NCBI GenBank assembly: GCA_020631035.1
Contig: JAHDIA010000087.1
Coordinates: forward strand, 1 to 5,519
Length of the DNA: 5,519 nucleotides
Source of the DNA: Chitinophagales bacterium
GTDB taxonomy: Bacteria > Bacteroidota > Bacteroidia > Chitinophagales > UBA2359
Direction: 5' to 3'
The notes below the pieces were generated by a model, which was not told the DNA's origin, ran no database searches, and was given only the letters and a program-made list of their open reading frames with translations. Positions within the stretch are counted from its first letter, which is position 1. Every line of letters begins with the position of its first letter. The position numbers and the translations under genes are program-made. Below, piece by piece: positions 1-5,519 of this stretch.

Positions 1-182
1 ATTCATAGATTTACACTAGTTAGTGTCAACCTATTTTAGGCTCATATATTTTGTCCAATAATACACCTTATGTTAACTAATACTCTTTTAAAGCCTTTTT
101 TTATCTCTCTCCCAACCTCATTTTCTTCCATTAATTTCTTTGGTCTAACACAATTTACAAACTCATTTTTTTACTTGATATT

Positions 183-1625
183 TCACGTTTCAAATAAAGA
201 ATCCATCTTTATACTTTGTTGTACCAATGAAATACTGTATTGATTTTCTTTAACACCATAAGTGGTAATCATTGTTAAGAAAAGAGTCTTTTTAGTTTTG
301 GTATCTTTTTTAAAAACAGTAAGCTTGTTTCTCAGCTTTTCTGCATAGCTTTTATCAATAGTAAATAGGTCTTGAAAGAATTTAATTTCACAAATATTTA
401 TGACATTGTCTGCTCTATCTATCAATAAATCTATTTGTGCTCCCTTATCTGTATTTGTACCTTTTTTGTGCCACGAAGCTTCTTCTGTATAAACACTTTG
501 AATGCCTATAGCTTTTTTGATTTGTATAGAATGTGATAAACATAATCGTTCAAAGGCAAATCCGCTCCAACTCTTCCACGAAGCTTTTTCTGCTTTTTTT
601 ATCCAGGTTCCTTTCCCTTTGGCTCTAGTATTTCCTATGAATTTCAAGTAAAATGCGGAGTATGGATCACTTAGTTTGTATAAGCTAAGTTTCAAGTTAC
701 TTCCTATAGGTAAATACCGTACAATAAAATCAGACTCTTCTAATCCATCTAATATCCTAGATGTTGTCCCACCTGATGAAAGCTTTGCTAATTTTATCAA
801 CTCATTTCTAGTCAAGCCCTTTGGGTGAGCTGCTAGAATTTTGACGATGTTTATATATCTTTCTGGTTTATTAAATAGTGCTTCATATAAATTTTGAAAT
901 TCATCTCTAAGTATACCATCCTTCGTAAAACAGAGTTCATCTATAATTTGTGTGACACTTTTTCCTTTCTCGACAGATTTTAAATAATGAGGAATTCCGC
1001 CCATTATCATATATAATTGTAGAATATCGTACCTTTCTAAATAAATATTTCTAGCTTTTAAAAAAGCTTCAACTTCTTGTAAACTAAAAGGGCTTAATCG
1101 AATTCGTTTGGTAATGCGGTTGTACAACCCTCCTGTATTTTTAACAATATTGGAAATCATCCAAGAAGCAGCTGAACCACAAACCAACAGGATAATATCA
1201 CTTCTTTTTGATGCCCAGTCATTCCAAAAAATTTCAAGTGCAGGTAAAAAACCTGATTTTCTCGTTGCTAACCAAGGTAGCTCATCTATAAAAATGACCA
1301 TCTTATTTTTTGGAGTTAAGCTAGCTACATAGATTTTCAATAATTCAAATGCCTCTAGCCAAGATTTTGGGACAGCATCTATTTGTTTATTGATTTCTAG
1401 CCTTCTATTTAAGACATTTTTAAAGTTTTCTAATTGAATGGACAGTTCTGTCTTATTCATACCTGTAATAGAAAAAACGATTTCGTTCTTGTAAAATGTA
1501 TCTACCAGAAAAGTTTTTCCAACTCTTCTTCTACCATATAATGCAACAAACTCAGACTCCTTGGATTGTAATACTTGGGTTAAAATTTTCTTTTCTTTTT
1601 CTCTTCCTATTAATTGCATAGCCAT
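183..1625 (-). CDS. AAA/STAND-like ATPase, ATPase_2 (archaeal-type) with DUF234 C-terminal region
   Basis: Predicted cytosolic ATP-binding protein whose biological role is not established for the family. Numbering from ATG 1625 (480 aa): GREKE near the N terminus; Walker A GRRRVGKT at 31-38; Walker B MVIFIDELPWL at 109-119 with D114 and E115; a sensor-like LLVCGSAASWM at 146-156; GGIPHYL at 209-215; a probable winged helix around 255-305; and a C-terminal GAQIDLLIDR...CEIKF motif (D399, E413, K415) resembling a PD-(D/E)XK nuclease core. This order matches ATPase_2 plus DUF234 proteins of the MNS clade of STAND NTPases, and the length is normal for them. Start choice: the frame extends to a TTG at 1649, but that codon lies inside a palindrome and a possible promoter, so ATG 1625 or ATG 1619 (MQLIGREKE, the usual family start) is preferred. 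No Shine-Dalgarno site or terminator is seen. It follows the second ATPase gene on the same strand with about 200 bp between them, so probably has its own promoter. Confidence 0.88.
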   Translation of the reverse strand: MAMQLIGREKEKKILTQVLQSKESEFVALYGRRRVGKTFLVDTFYKNEIVFSITGMNKTELSIQLENFKNVLNRRLEINKQIDAVPKSWLEAFELLKIYVASLTPKNKMVIFIDELPWLATRKSGFLPALEIFWNDWASKRSDIILLVCGSAASWMISNIVKNTGGLYNRITKRIRLSPFSLQEVEAFLKARNIYLERYDILQLYMIMGGIPHYLKSVEKGKSVTQIIDELCFTKDGILRDEFQNLYEALFNKPERYINIVKILAAHPKGLTRNELIKLAKLSSGGTTSRILDGLEESDFIVRYLPIGSNLKLSLYKLSDPYSAFYLKFIGNTRAKGKGTWIKKAEKASWKSWSGFAFERLCLSHSIQIKKAIGIQSVYTEEASWHKKGTNTDKGAQIDLLIDRADNVINICEIKFFQDLFTIDKSYAEKLRNKLTVFKKDTKTKKTLFLTMITTYGVKENQYSISLVQQSIKMDSLFET

Positions 1626-1636
1626 TGGGTGTTTTT

Positions 1637-1683
1637 TATATTCGTCCAAATGTACTAAAAATAAATAGTTTTGGACGAATATA
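1637..1683. repeat. Perfect 14-bp inverted repeat at the ATPase start region
   Basis: TATATTCGTCCAAA at 1637-1650 is matched perfectly by its reverse complement TTTGGACGAATATA at 1670-1683, with a 19-nt AT-rich spacer. Arm centres are 33 bp apart, about three helical turns. The gene-proximal arm lies 12 bp before ATG 1625 and covers the alternative TTG start. No T-run follows and the loop is long, so a terminator is unlikely. An operator for a dimeric regulator, possibly autoregulation by the ATPase, is the simplest reading; that function is inference. Confidence 0.8.
1647..1654 (-). promoter_or_regulatory. Possible Bacteroidota-type -7 element (TACATTTG)
   Basis: Read on the minus strand, these bases are TACATTTG, an exact fit to the TAnnTTTG -7 consensus of Bacteroidota primary promoters. 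Transcription would begin just downstream, giving a short leader before ATG 1625 or 1619. No good TTTG -33 element lies 19-21 bp upstream, and in AT-rich DNA such a match can arise by chance. It overlaps the gene-proximal arm of the inverted repeat, as a repressor operator would. Confidence 0.35.
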
Positions 1684-1690
1684 AGTTAGC

Positions 1691-1722
1691 ATATGTTCCT
1701 ATTGGCTTGAAAATGGCAAGTA
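1691..1722 (+). repeat. Dispersed imperfect repeat, copy A
   Basis: The core TCCTATTGGCTTGAAAATGG plus CAAGTA (1697-1722) matches 3448-3473 at 22 of 26 positions in the same orientation. An ATATG just upstream is also shared, with a one-base gap. Both copies are non-coding and each sits upstream of an ATPase gene. Copy A runs at its right edge into a small palindrome, AAGTAA-TG-TTACTT (1718-1731). Origin and function are unknown. Confidence 0.6.
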
Positions 1723-1826
1723 ATGTTACTTTCAGTATATATCCAAAATGTTCACACTTATAGTATATCCCCAAATCATACTTCCTAATCTGACTTTTCT
1801 TAGCTGAAAGTGTTTATGCCTACAAC

Positions 1827-3176
1827 TTATTTCATATTATATTTCTCTACAAAATAGGCGATATAAGTTGGTAACTGTGTGCCTAAATAATAAGGTAGAT
1901 TCATAAGCCAGTAAGGTTTCTTTTCTTTTGGTGTTTGATGCTTCTCTATTTTAAACACACCTGCATACATTCGAATGGCAAAAGAATGATTGGTTCTTTC
2001 TATAAATTGATGAAGGGATCGTAAAGTACCTTGTTTACCAGATTTTATTTCTATAGGGATGATGTGTTTTTGATATTGATAAACCAAATCTACTTCTGCA
2101 TTTCCATTACTGTTTTCTCGTGTCCAAAAGCTTGGTGTAAATTCAAATTCCGTGTGAATAGAGATTAATTCTTGTCCAATTAAATGTTCAATAATTCTTC
2201 CCGTATGTAAATTACTGAGGTCTTTTATACCTATAAGCTCGCTTTGTAATAAAAGAATTTGATTCAGCATGCCAGTGTCTAAAAACTGTAGTCGAGGTCT
2301 CTTTTTAAAATTAGAAATCAATGGAGGAATCAAACTGCTTGTTGGGTAAATCAAACGGATTACTTTGGAAAGATCTAAGGCTCTCAACGCTTCTCCGACT
2401 TCTCTGGAACGGTAATTGGAATTTCCAAAATTCTCAAATTTTATTCTATCCAATTGGTATGGAGCGGTATCTATGACATGCTTGATAATGGTTTTATTGG
2501 TATTGTTCTTGGCATACTTTTCTGCATCATCTTTATAGGCGGTCCAAAGCTTTTTATAAACCTTATTCAACCCAACCATATCATTACTTTCGAGATAGTC
2601 CGATAAAACTTCTGGCATTCCACCTATCAGTGCATAATCATGGAATTTTTGTAATAAAGTACCGTGTCCATAATCAGGAACTGGAACTTGATGAAGCACT
2701 TTCAATGCTTGTGGATGACAGGCTTGGAGATATTCATCAAAATTGATTGGATGTAAATACAAATAGTCAATTCTGCCTACGGGAAAACTCGGTACTTTTT
2801 TCAAAGCAAATTCTAGTAAGGAACCAGCAGCAATAACATGAATATCTGGTCGCTCTTCATAAAAATACCTAATTTGTTTGATTGCTTCAGGGGATTCTTG
2901 TATTTCATCAATAAAAAACAAAGTGGGTCCCTTTTTGGGAGATATCTTATTTAATAAAAAAGCACCATTGATGATTTGTTCAATATTTTCTAAATCAAAT
3001 AAGGATTTATCACTCGCTTTTTCTAGGTTCAATTCTACATAATTAGGATAGTATTTTGCCAGCATTCGGACCAAGGTCGTTTTTCCTACCTGCCTAGCTC
3101 CCCTTAAAAGTAAGGGTTTTCTTTTTTTGGATTTTTGCCATTTCAATAAAAAGTCTAAACTGTTACGTTGGAGCAT
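1827..3176 (-). CDS. P-loop ATPase of the AAA_14/DUF4143 family
   Basis: Predicted cytosolic ATPase of 449 aa, the usual length for AAA_14 plus DUF4143 proteins, whose cellular role is not established. Motifs: Walker A GARQVGKT at 26-33 within RGARQVGKTTLV, a hallmark of this family; Walker B LFFIDEIQ at 86-93 with D90 and E91; AAGSLLEF at 116-123; GGMPEVL at 185-191; and a C-terminal AEVDLVY...PIEIKSGK segment (E361, D363, E376, K378) with the spacing of a PD-(D/E)XK nuclease core. Whether that core cuts or only binds DNA cannot be told from sequence. The ATG at 3176 begins LQRNSLDFLLKW, a normal family start, and no better upstream start is seen. There is no clear Shine-Dalgarno site; the leader is A-rich. 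Three identical direct repeats end 10 bp before the start codon and probably control the gene or are bound by its product. The other ATPase gene lies downstream on the same strand. No terminator is evident after the stop. Confidence 0.92.
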   Translation of the reverse strand: MLQRNSLDFLLKWQKSKKRKPLLLRGARQVGKTTLVRMLAKYYPNYVELNLEKASDKSLFDLENIEQIINGAFLLNKISPKKGPTLFFIDEIQESPEAIKQIRYFYEERPDIHVIAAGSLLEFALKKVPSFPVGRIDYLYLHPINFDEYLQACHPQALKVLHQVPVPDYGHGTLLQKFHDYALIGGMPEVLSDYLESNDMVGLNKVYKKLWTAYKDDAEKYAKNNTNKTIIKHVIDTAPYQLDRIKFENFGNSNYRSREVGEALRALDLSKVIRLIYPTSSLIPPLISNFKKRPRLQFLDTGMLNQILLLQSELIGIKDLSNLHTGRIIEHLIGQELISIHTEFEFTPSFWTRENSNGNAEVDLVYQYQKHIIPIEIKSGKQGTLRSLHQFIERTNHSFAIRMYAGVFKIEKHQTPKEKKPYWLMNLPYYLGTQLPTYIAYFVEKYNMK

Positions 3177-3186
3177 TTTGTATCTT

Positions 3187-3273
3187 TTTGTAATAAAAGG
3201 TAGGCAAAATTAATGAATATTTGTAATAAAAGGTAGGCAATTATAGTGATTTTTTGTAATAAAAGGTAGGCAA
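3187..3273. repeat. Three identical 21-bp direct repeats at a 33-bp period
   Basis: Copies at 3187-3207, 3220-3240 and 3253-3273 are identical over 21 bp (core GTAATAAAAGGTAGGC; minus strand GCCTACCTTTTATTAC). The two 12-nt spacers are unrelated in sequence, yet the period is exactly 33 bp, about three helical turns, so all copies present the same DNA face. The array ends 10 bp upstream of the DUF4143 ATPase start. This suggests a phased operator or iteron-like protein-binding array. The outermost copy can also pair imperfectly with the following CTAGCCTTTT (3274-3283). Sequence and spacing are observed; the regulatory role is inferred. Confidence 0.9.
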
Positions 3274-3440
3274 CTAGCCTTTTAAGACAGAAAAGATAGA
3301 TAATATTCTATTCCGGACTGCCTAAAATGACACACAAAACTCTTTCAGATTATTTGAAATTAAATTACTTTACCATCTATACTAACTCTTTACTCCATAA
3401 TTCCCCACCCTCATATCAATAAATAAAATCCCATATGCAA

Positions 3441-3473
3441 ATATGAGTCCAATTGGGCTGAAAACGGCAAGTA
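3441..3473 (+). repeat. Dispersed imperfect repeat, copy B
   Basis: TCCAATTGGGCTGAAAACGG plus CAAGTA (3448-3473) matches copy A (1697-1722) with four mismatches in 26; the shared ATATG begins at 3441. Copy B is followed by AGCCCTTACGGGTT, a weak hairpin that copy A lacks. The copies lie about 1.75 kb apart, on either side of the DUF4143 ATPase gene. Confidence 0.6.
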
Positions 3474-3517
3474 CGAGCCCTTACGGGTTTTAATAAAAAT
3501 CTCCATCCATACTGATT

Positions 3518-3535
3518 GTATTTTGATTAAAATAC
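3518..3535. repeat. Small inverted repeat GTATTTT-GATT-AAAATAC
   Basis: A perfect 7-bp inverted repeat with a 4-nt centre, mostly A/T. It is not followed by a T-run on either strand, so it is unlikely to be an intrinsic terminator. It could be a protein-binding palindrome, or chance in AT-rich DNA. Confidence 0.35.
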
Positions 3536-3669
3536 TTGCCTGAATTCATCCAATTTACTCATAGGTGGCATAAGCATTTTATAAGGCGAAGCTCTATTTA
3601 ACGACAAAAGACACACCCGTTTTTTGACTCCAATAGCGCAAAGCCTTTTCACCCTTAAAATGTATTATT

Positions 3670-4062
3670 ATGTCATCTTATTCATTAGAAACCCGAATCT
3701 ATAACGGTACAGACGCAGAGAGTCGTCAATTAGAAATCCCCTTTATTTTTGCCAATGAGGTTAAGCTAAATTATGAACGTCAGTTGTTGACCAGTGAACT
3801 GTATCAGATTCACAGCAGCAGCGAAGTTTTTGAGTATGTTTCCAAAATCAGCGATGTACAAGCCCCTGTTGAAAGTATGGGAGTCGTGTTCCTTAATCGA
3901 GCCAACAAAATTATTGGACACGCCATATTGAGTTTAGGCGGCATTACAGGAACGGTTTGTGATATTCGCATTTTGTTCTCTTTGGCGTTAAATTGTTTGG
4001 CTTGCTCTATTGTTCTTTGGCACAACCATCCTTCAGGTGCGCCACGAAGCGTACTTGTATAA
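3670..4062 (+). CDS. radC: RadC-like JAB/MPN domain protein, 5' exon interrupted by a group II intron
   Basis: RadC-family JAB (MPN/JAMM) protein of the short type without the N-terminal helix-hairpin-helix domain. Despite the name, a DNA-repair role is not firmly established, and such short forms often travel on mobile DNA. The JAB domain starts near residue 40: VESMGVVFLNRANKIIGHAILSLGGITGT contains the JAMM glutamate E68, and VLWHNHPSG carries the metal ligands H118 and H120. The gene-derived part stops at 4036, one base into the Gly123 codon. The frame then reads intron sequence (APRSVLV) to a TAA at 4060-4062, giving 130 aa instead of the usual 150 or so. The downstream Asp ligand and the rest of the domain are missing here and should follow the intron beyond the window. 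As the intron is in the sense direction, splicing could restore the protein; otherwise this is a null allele. No Shine-Dalgarno site precedes the ATG. Confidence 0.85.
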   Translation: MSSYSLETRIYNGTDAESRQLEIPFIFANEVKLNYERQLLTSELYQIHSSSEVFEYVSKISDVQAPVESMGVVFLNRANKIIGHAILSLGGITGTVCDIRILFSLALNCLACSIVLWHNHPSGAPRSVLV

Positions 4063-4574
4063 AGTTCTTTGAACCATTGCACAGAGTGTTGCAATGTACC
4101 TATGGTGACAGGCACTTTATAAACTGCATTTAAAAGTGTTTGAAGCTCACTAGACAATATGGAGAATGTTTAAATCTTGCAAGAACATTGCTCTGTTAGG
4201 TAGAATCTCAAAATGGTGACGAAAGAAACTGTTGCTTGATGCCTCTATAGGTTGAATTACCCGATTGAAGCAAGATAGGGTAAGTATCCAGTACCAAAAC
4301 ACGCTTGGTTTTGGGAATAAGTCACTGATGGAATCAAAATCTGAACAACACACTCTAATGGTTGTTTAGGATGGATACAAGGCGGTAAAAGTTACCGTTA
4401 CAGGGGTACAGACAGCACCTAAAATGAGATGTTGACGATACAAGTATGAACGTGGGAACCCTTATAAGATTCCTTCTAAATGAAGGAAAGCAATGCGAGT
4501 GTATATCTTATAAGGGGGCGGAGTTCCTGTAGTAGTCTGAGCTTAGGAAAGCTAAGTACATGGCGAAGGGGAAC
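4037..4574 (+). ncRNA. Group II intron ribozyme, domains I-III
   Basis: Domain I is closed by GTACTTGTAT (4051-4060) pairing with ATACAAGTAT (4438-4447), nine Watson-Crick pairs and one G-U. Inside are hairpins CATTGCA/TGCAATG (4075-4081/4090-4096), CCAAAAC/GTTTTGG (4294-4300/4308-4314), CTGAACAAC/GTTGTTTAG (4341-4349/4361-4369) and CGGTAA/TTACCG (4383-4388/4392-4397, to within a base). Domain II is a perfect 12-bp stem, CCCTTATAAGAT (4459-4470) with ATCTTATAAGGG (4505-4516), holding an inner CCTTC/GAAGG hairpin. Domain III is closed by GTTCC (4523-4527) and GGAAC (4570-4574) and holds CTTAG/CTAAG (4542-4546/4552-4556). The order and the linkers fit a bacterial group II intron. I paired these by eye and do not assign a structural subclass. 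Confidence 0.8.
4358..4365 (+). other. Candidate exon-binding site 2 (EBS2)
   Basis: ATGGTTGT is perfectly complementary to ACAACCAT at 4022-4029 in the radC exon, positions -8 to -15 from the splice junction, where IBS2 is expected. However, GTTGT also forms one arm of a local hairpin (4341-4349/4361-4369), so only part may be free in the folded intron. No convincing EBS1 for the exon's last six bases, CTTCAG, was found between here and the end of domain I. Confidence 0.4.
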
Positions 4575-4611
4575 AGCTATTTTTTTTAATCTTAAATTTT
4601 GTAAACTAAAC

Positions 4612-4616
4612 AGGAG
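4612..4616 (+). promoter_or_regulatory. Ribosome binding site of the intron reverse transcriptase
   Basis: AGGAG lies 6 nt before GTG 4623 and decides that start. The only in-frame sequence upstream is a short run from the stop TAA at 4602-4604, with no ATG in it; the next in-frame ATG is codon 5 (4635). None of the other genes here has so clear a site, in keeping with an imported element. Confidence 0.75.
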
Positions 4617-4622
4617 AATGTC

Positions 4623-5519
4623 GTGAAACATTTGATGATTGTCCAAAAGCAGAAAAGATTAGCCGAAACAGCAACAGACCATCCAACAGAGAAGTTTAAA
4701 CAACTGTATAAACTTTTACATTGGGACAAATGGTTAGAAGCTGCGGCACACAGAGTCCTTACCAAAAGTGGTAGTGATACAGGTGGAGTAGATAGTACAA
4801 CTCGAGAGTATTTCAAGAAAACCTTTGATAGGCAACTATCAGATTTACGGGGAGAATTGAAATCTCGAAGTTATCAACCGCTGCCTGTCAAACGGGTATT
4901 TATTCCCAAACCTAATGGCAAGAAACGCCCATTGGGAATACCTGCGCTAAGAGATAGAATCGTTCAAGAAGCACTAAGAATGATTTTAGAGCCGATTTTT
5001 GAATCTACTTTTAGCACCTGTTCTTATGGGTTTCGCCCTAAAAGATGTACGATGGATGCCATCGCCCGCTTAATGCCTTGTTTTAACAGTTCAATGAAGC
5101 GGTATTATGTGATTGAAGGAGATATAAAAAGCTACTTCGACACCGTAAACCACAGAATTTTACTAAAGTTAATCAAGGCTAAAATAGCAGATAAAGGCAT
5201 CATTGACTTGATACACCTCTTTCTAAAAGCTGGGGTTATGCAGGGTCAATTGTTTCTTAAAACGGAACAAGGTGTTCCACAAGGAGGTATTATCTCTCCT
5301 TTATTTGCCAATATTTATCTGAATCATTTAGATAAATGGGTAGATAAAAAGTGGCACAATCTTCCACAAAGTATAAGAGAGAAGCTCAGAAAATCAGGAA
5401 AAGGAACTTTTATGTATGTTCGATATGCAGATGATTTTGTTGTCGTTAGCAATGCGCCAATGACTGAAATTAAAAAGGCAAAAGAATTATCTATTTGGGT
5501 ATCTCTCCTTGTTAATGTT
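4623..5519 (+). CDS. ltrA: Group II intron reverse transcriptase/maturase (partial, 3' end beyond window)
   Basis: The intron-encoded protein helps the intron RNA fold and splice, and copies it into DNA during retrohoming. The 299 visible codons are open to the window edge; full proteins are usually 400-600 aa. In order: an N-terminal region with WDKWLEAAAHRVLTKSG...GVD (34-57), typical of these proteins; RT-1 with PKPNGKKRPLGIP (95-107); RT-2 with YGFRPKR (135-141); RT-3 with EGDIKSYFDTV (165-175, catalytic D167); RT-4 with QGVPQGGIISPLFANIYL (216-233); and RT-5 with RYADDF (267-272, catalytic D270 and D271). All three catalytic aspartates are present and no frameshift or stop is seen, so this part looks functional. 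The thumb/domain X, the DNA-binding region and any HNH endonuclease lie downstream, so subclass and endonuclease status are unknown. The start is GTG with an AGGAG site. The gene lies in intron domain IV and is presumably expressed from the radC or an intron promoter. Confidence 0.95.
   Translation, partial: MKHLMIVQKQKRLAETATDHPTEKFKQLYKLLHWDKWLEAAAHRVLTKSGSDTGGVDSTTREYFKKTFDRQLSDLRGELKSRSYQPLPVKRVFIPKPNGKKRPLGIPALRDRIVQEALRMILEPIFESTFSTCSYGFRPKRCTMDAIARLMPCFNSSMKRYYVIEGDIKSYFDTVNHRILLKLIKAKIADKGIIDLIHLFLKAGVMQGQLFLKTEQGVPQGGIISPLFANIYLNHLDKWVDKKWHNLPQSIREKLRKSGKGTFMYVRYADDFVVVSNAPMTEIKKAKELSIWVSLLVNV

Larger units (their letters stand above)
3274..3669. other. Non-coding stretch between the divergent ATPase and radC genes
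   Basis: About 400 bp of AT-rich DNA without a convincing gene. It holds dispersed repeat copy B (3441-3473), a small A/T hairpin (3518-3535) and presumably the radC promoter. No confident TTTG/TAnnTTTG pair, Shine-Dalgarno site or strong terminator is visible. A GGCAAGTA at 3466-3473 and its inverse TACTTGCC at 3533-3540 bound a 75-bp segment, which may be chance. Confidence 0.6.
4037..5519 (+). mobile_element. Group II intron (retroelement), 5' part, running off the window
   Basis: A mobile self-splicing intron with its own reverse transcriptase. The left end is set at G4037 by three agreeing signs: radC homology stops there, the next bases are GTGCGCC (group II 5' consensus GUGYG), and the complementary stems of domain I begin just inside. 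About 585 nt of ribozyme sequence precede the RT frame, the usual spacing for an ORF in domain IV. It is inserted in the sense strand of radC. Domains V and VI and the 3' splice site are not in the window, so completeness and activity cannot be judged. Confidence 0.9.

Noticed and set aside
13..26. Palindrome ACACTA-GT-TAGTGT near the left edge
   Set aside because: Only 6-bp arms, no T-run and no gene clearly tied to it; nothing else in 1-182 suggests a gene or terminator.
1108..1332. Open frame of 74 codons on the plus strand
   Set aside because: It lies antisense inside the DUF234 ATPase gene, across the Walker B region, and has no recognisable domain.
1728..1811. ACTTTCAG and CTGAAAGT as ends of an inserted element
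   Set aside because: An 8-bp inverted repeat bounding 84 bp with no other element features; expected by chance at this scale.
3187..3273. CRISPR-like repeat-spacer array
   Set aside because: There are only three repeats of 21 bp with 12-nt spacers and no cas genes. The spacers are far too short for CRISPR; position and phasing fit an operator-type array better.
3327..3422. 31-codon plus-strand frame starting MTHKTLSDYLKLNYF
   Set aside because: It has no ribosome binding site and no recognised motif; a frame of this size is expected by chance in a 400-bp gap.
4325..4332. CTGATGGA as EBS1 (7 of 8 complementary to exon TCCTTCAG)
   Set aside because: It lies upstream of the EBS2 candidate, while EBS1 normally follows EBS2 in domain I, and it has an internal mismatch.
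3810..4353. Two minus-strand open frames (3810-4157 and 4150-4353)
   Set aside because: The first is antisense to radC and crosses the intron junction; the second is antisense to intron domain I. Neither has recognisable motifs, and the plus-strand readings explain the DNA.
4481..4487. TGAAGGA as EBS1 (complementary to exon TCCTTCA)
   Set aside because: It forms the inner hairpin of domain II, beyond the closing stem of domain I at 4438-4447, whereas EBS1 belongs in domain I.
4618..4626. Mini-cistron ATG-TCG-TGA overlapping the RT start
   Set aside because: The ATG is only one base from the AGGAG site, too close for initiation; GTG 4623 has the correct spacing.
4592..4816. Minus-strand open frame of 74 codons
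   Set aside because: It is antisense to the start of the reverse transcriptase, whose RT motifs and ribosome binding site are clear.

Overview
The window looks like accessory chromosome of an AT-rich member of the Bacteroidota. Supporting signs are the low GC, the lack of clear Shine-Dalgarno sites in front of the three non-intron genes, a possible TAnnTTTG-type -7 promoter element, and a short JAB-domain RadC protein of the kind common in that phylum. This assignment is an inference, because no rRNA or marker gene is present.

Layout. (1) 183-1625, minus strand: a P-loop ATPase of the ATPase_2/DUF234 type. A perfect 14-bp inverted repeat lies over its promoter and start region (1637-1683). 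(2) 1827-3176, minus strand: a second P-loop ATPase of the AAA_14/DUF4143 type. Directly upstream are three identical 21-bp direct repeats at an exact 33-bp period (3187-3273). The two ATPases differ in family but share a plan: Walker A and B at the N terminus and a PD-(D/E)XK-like D...ExK motif at the C terminus. An imperfect repeat of about 32 bp (1691-1722 and 3441-3473) occurs once in the upstream region of each. (3) 3274-3669: a non-coding stretch. (4) From 3670, plus strand: a RadC-like JAB/MPN gene, broken at 4036/4037. (5) From 4037 to the window end, plus strand: a group II intron with its reverse transcriptase/maturase, running off the window at 5519.

The clearest biology is the intron. 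It enters radC inside the catalytic HxHPSG motif, after the first base of the Gly codon and in the sense orientation. The intron begins GTGCG, and its domains I, II and III can be recognised from long complementary segments. The RT frame begins in domain IV at GTG 4623. Splicing would rejoin the metal-binding motif; without splicing RadC ends after seven foreign residues and lacks its Asp ligand. Domains V and VI and the 3' exon lie outside the window.

The ATPase pair and the intron-bearing radC are divergent and show no sign of forming one operon. The ATPases and their different upstream repeats are the least explained part. I see no complete new system, but the 33-bp-phased repeats are a plausible undescribed operator or recognition array.
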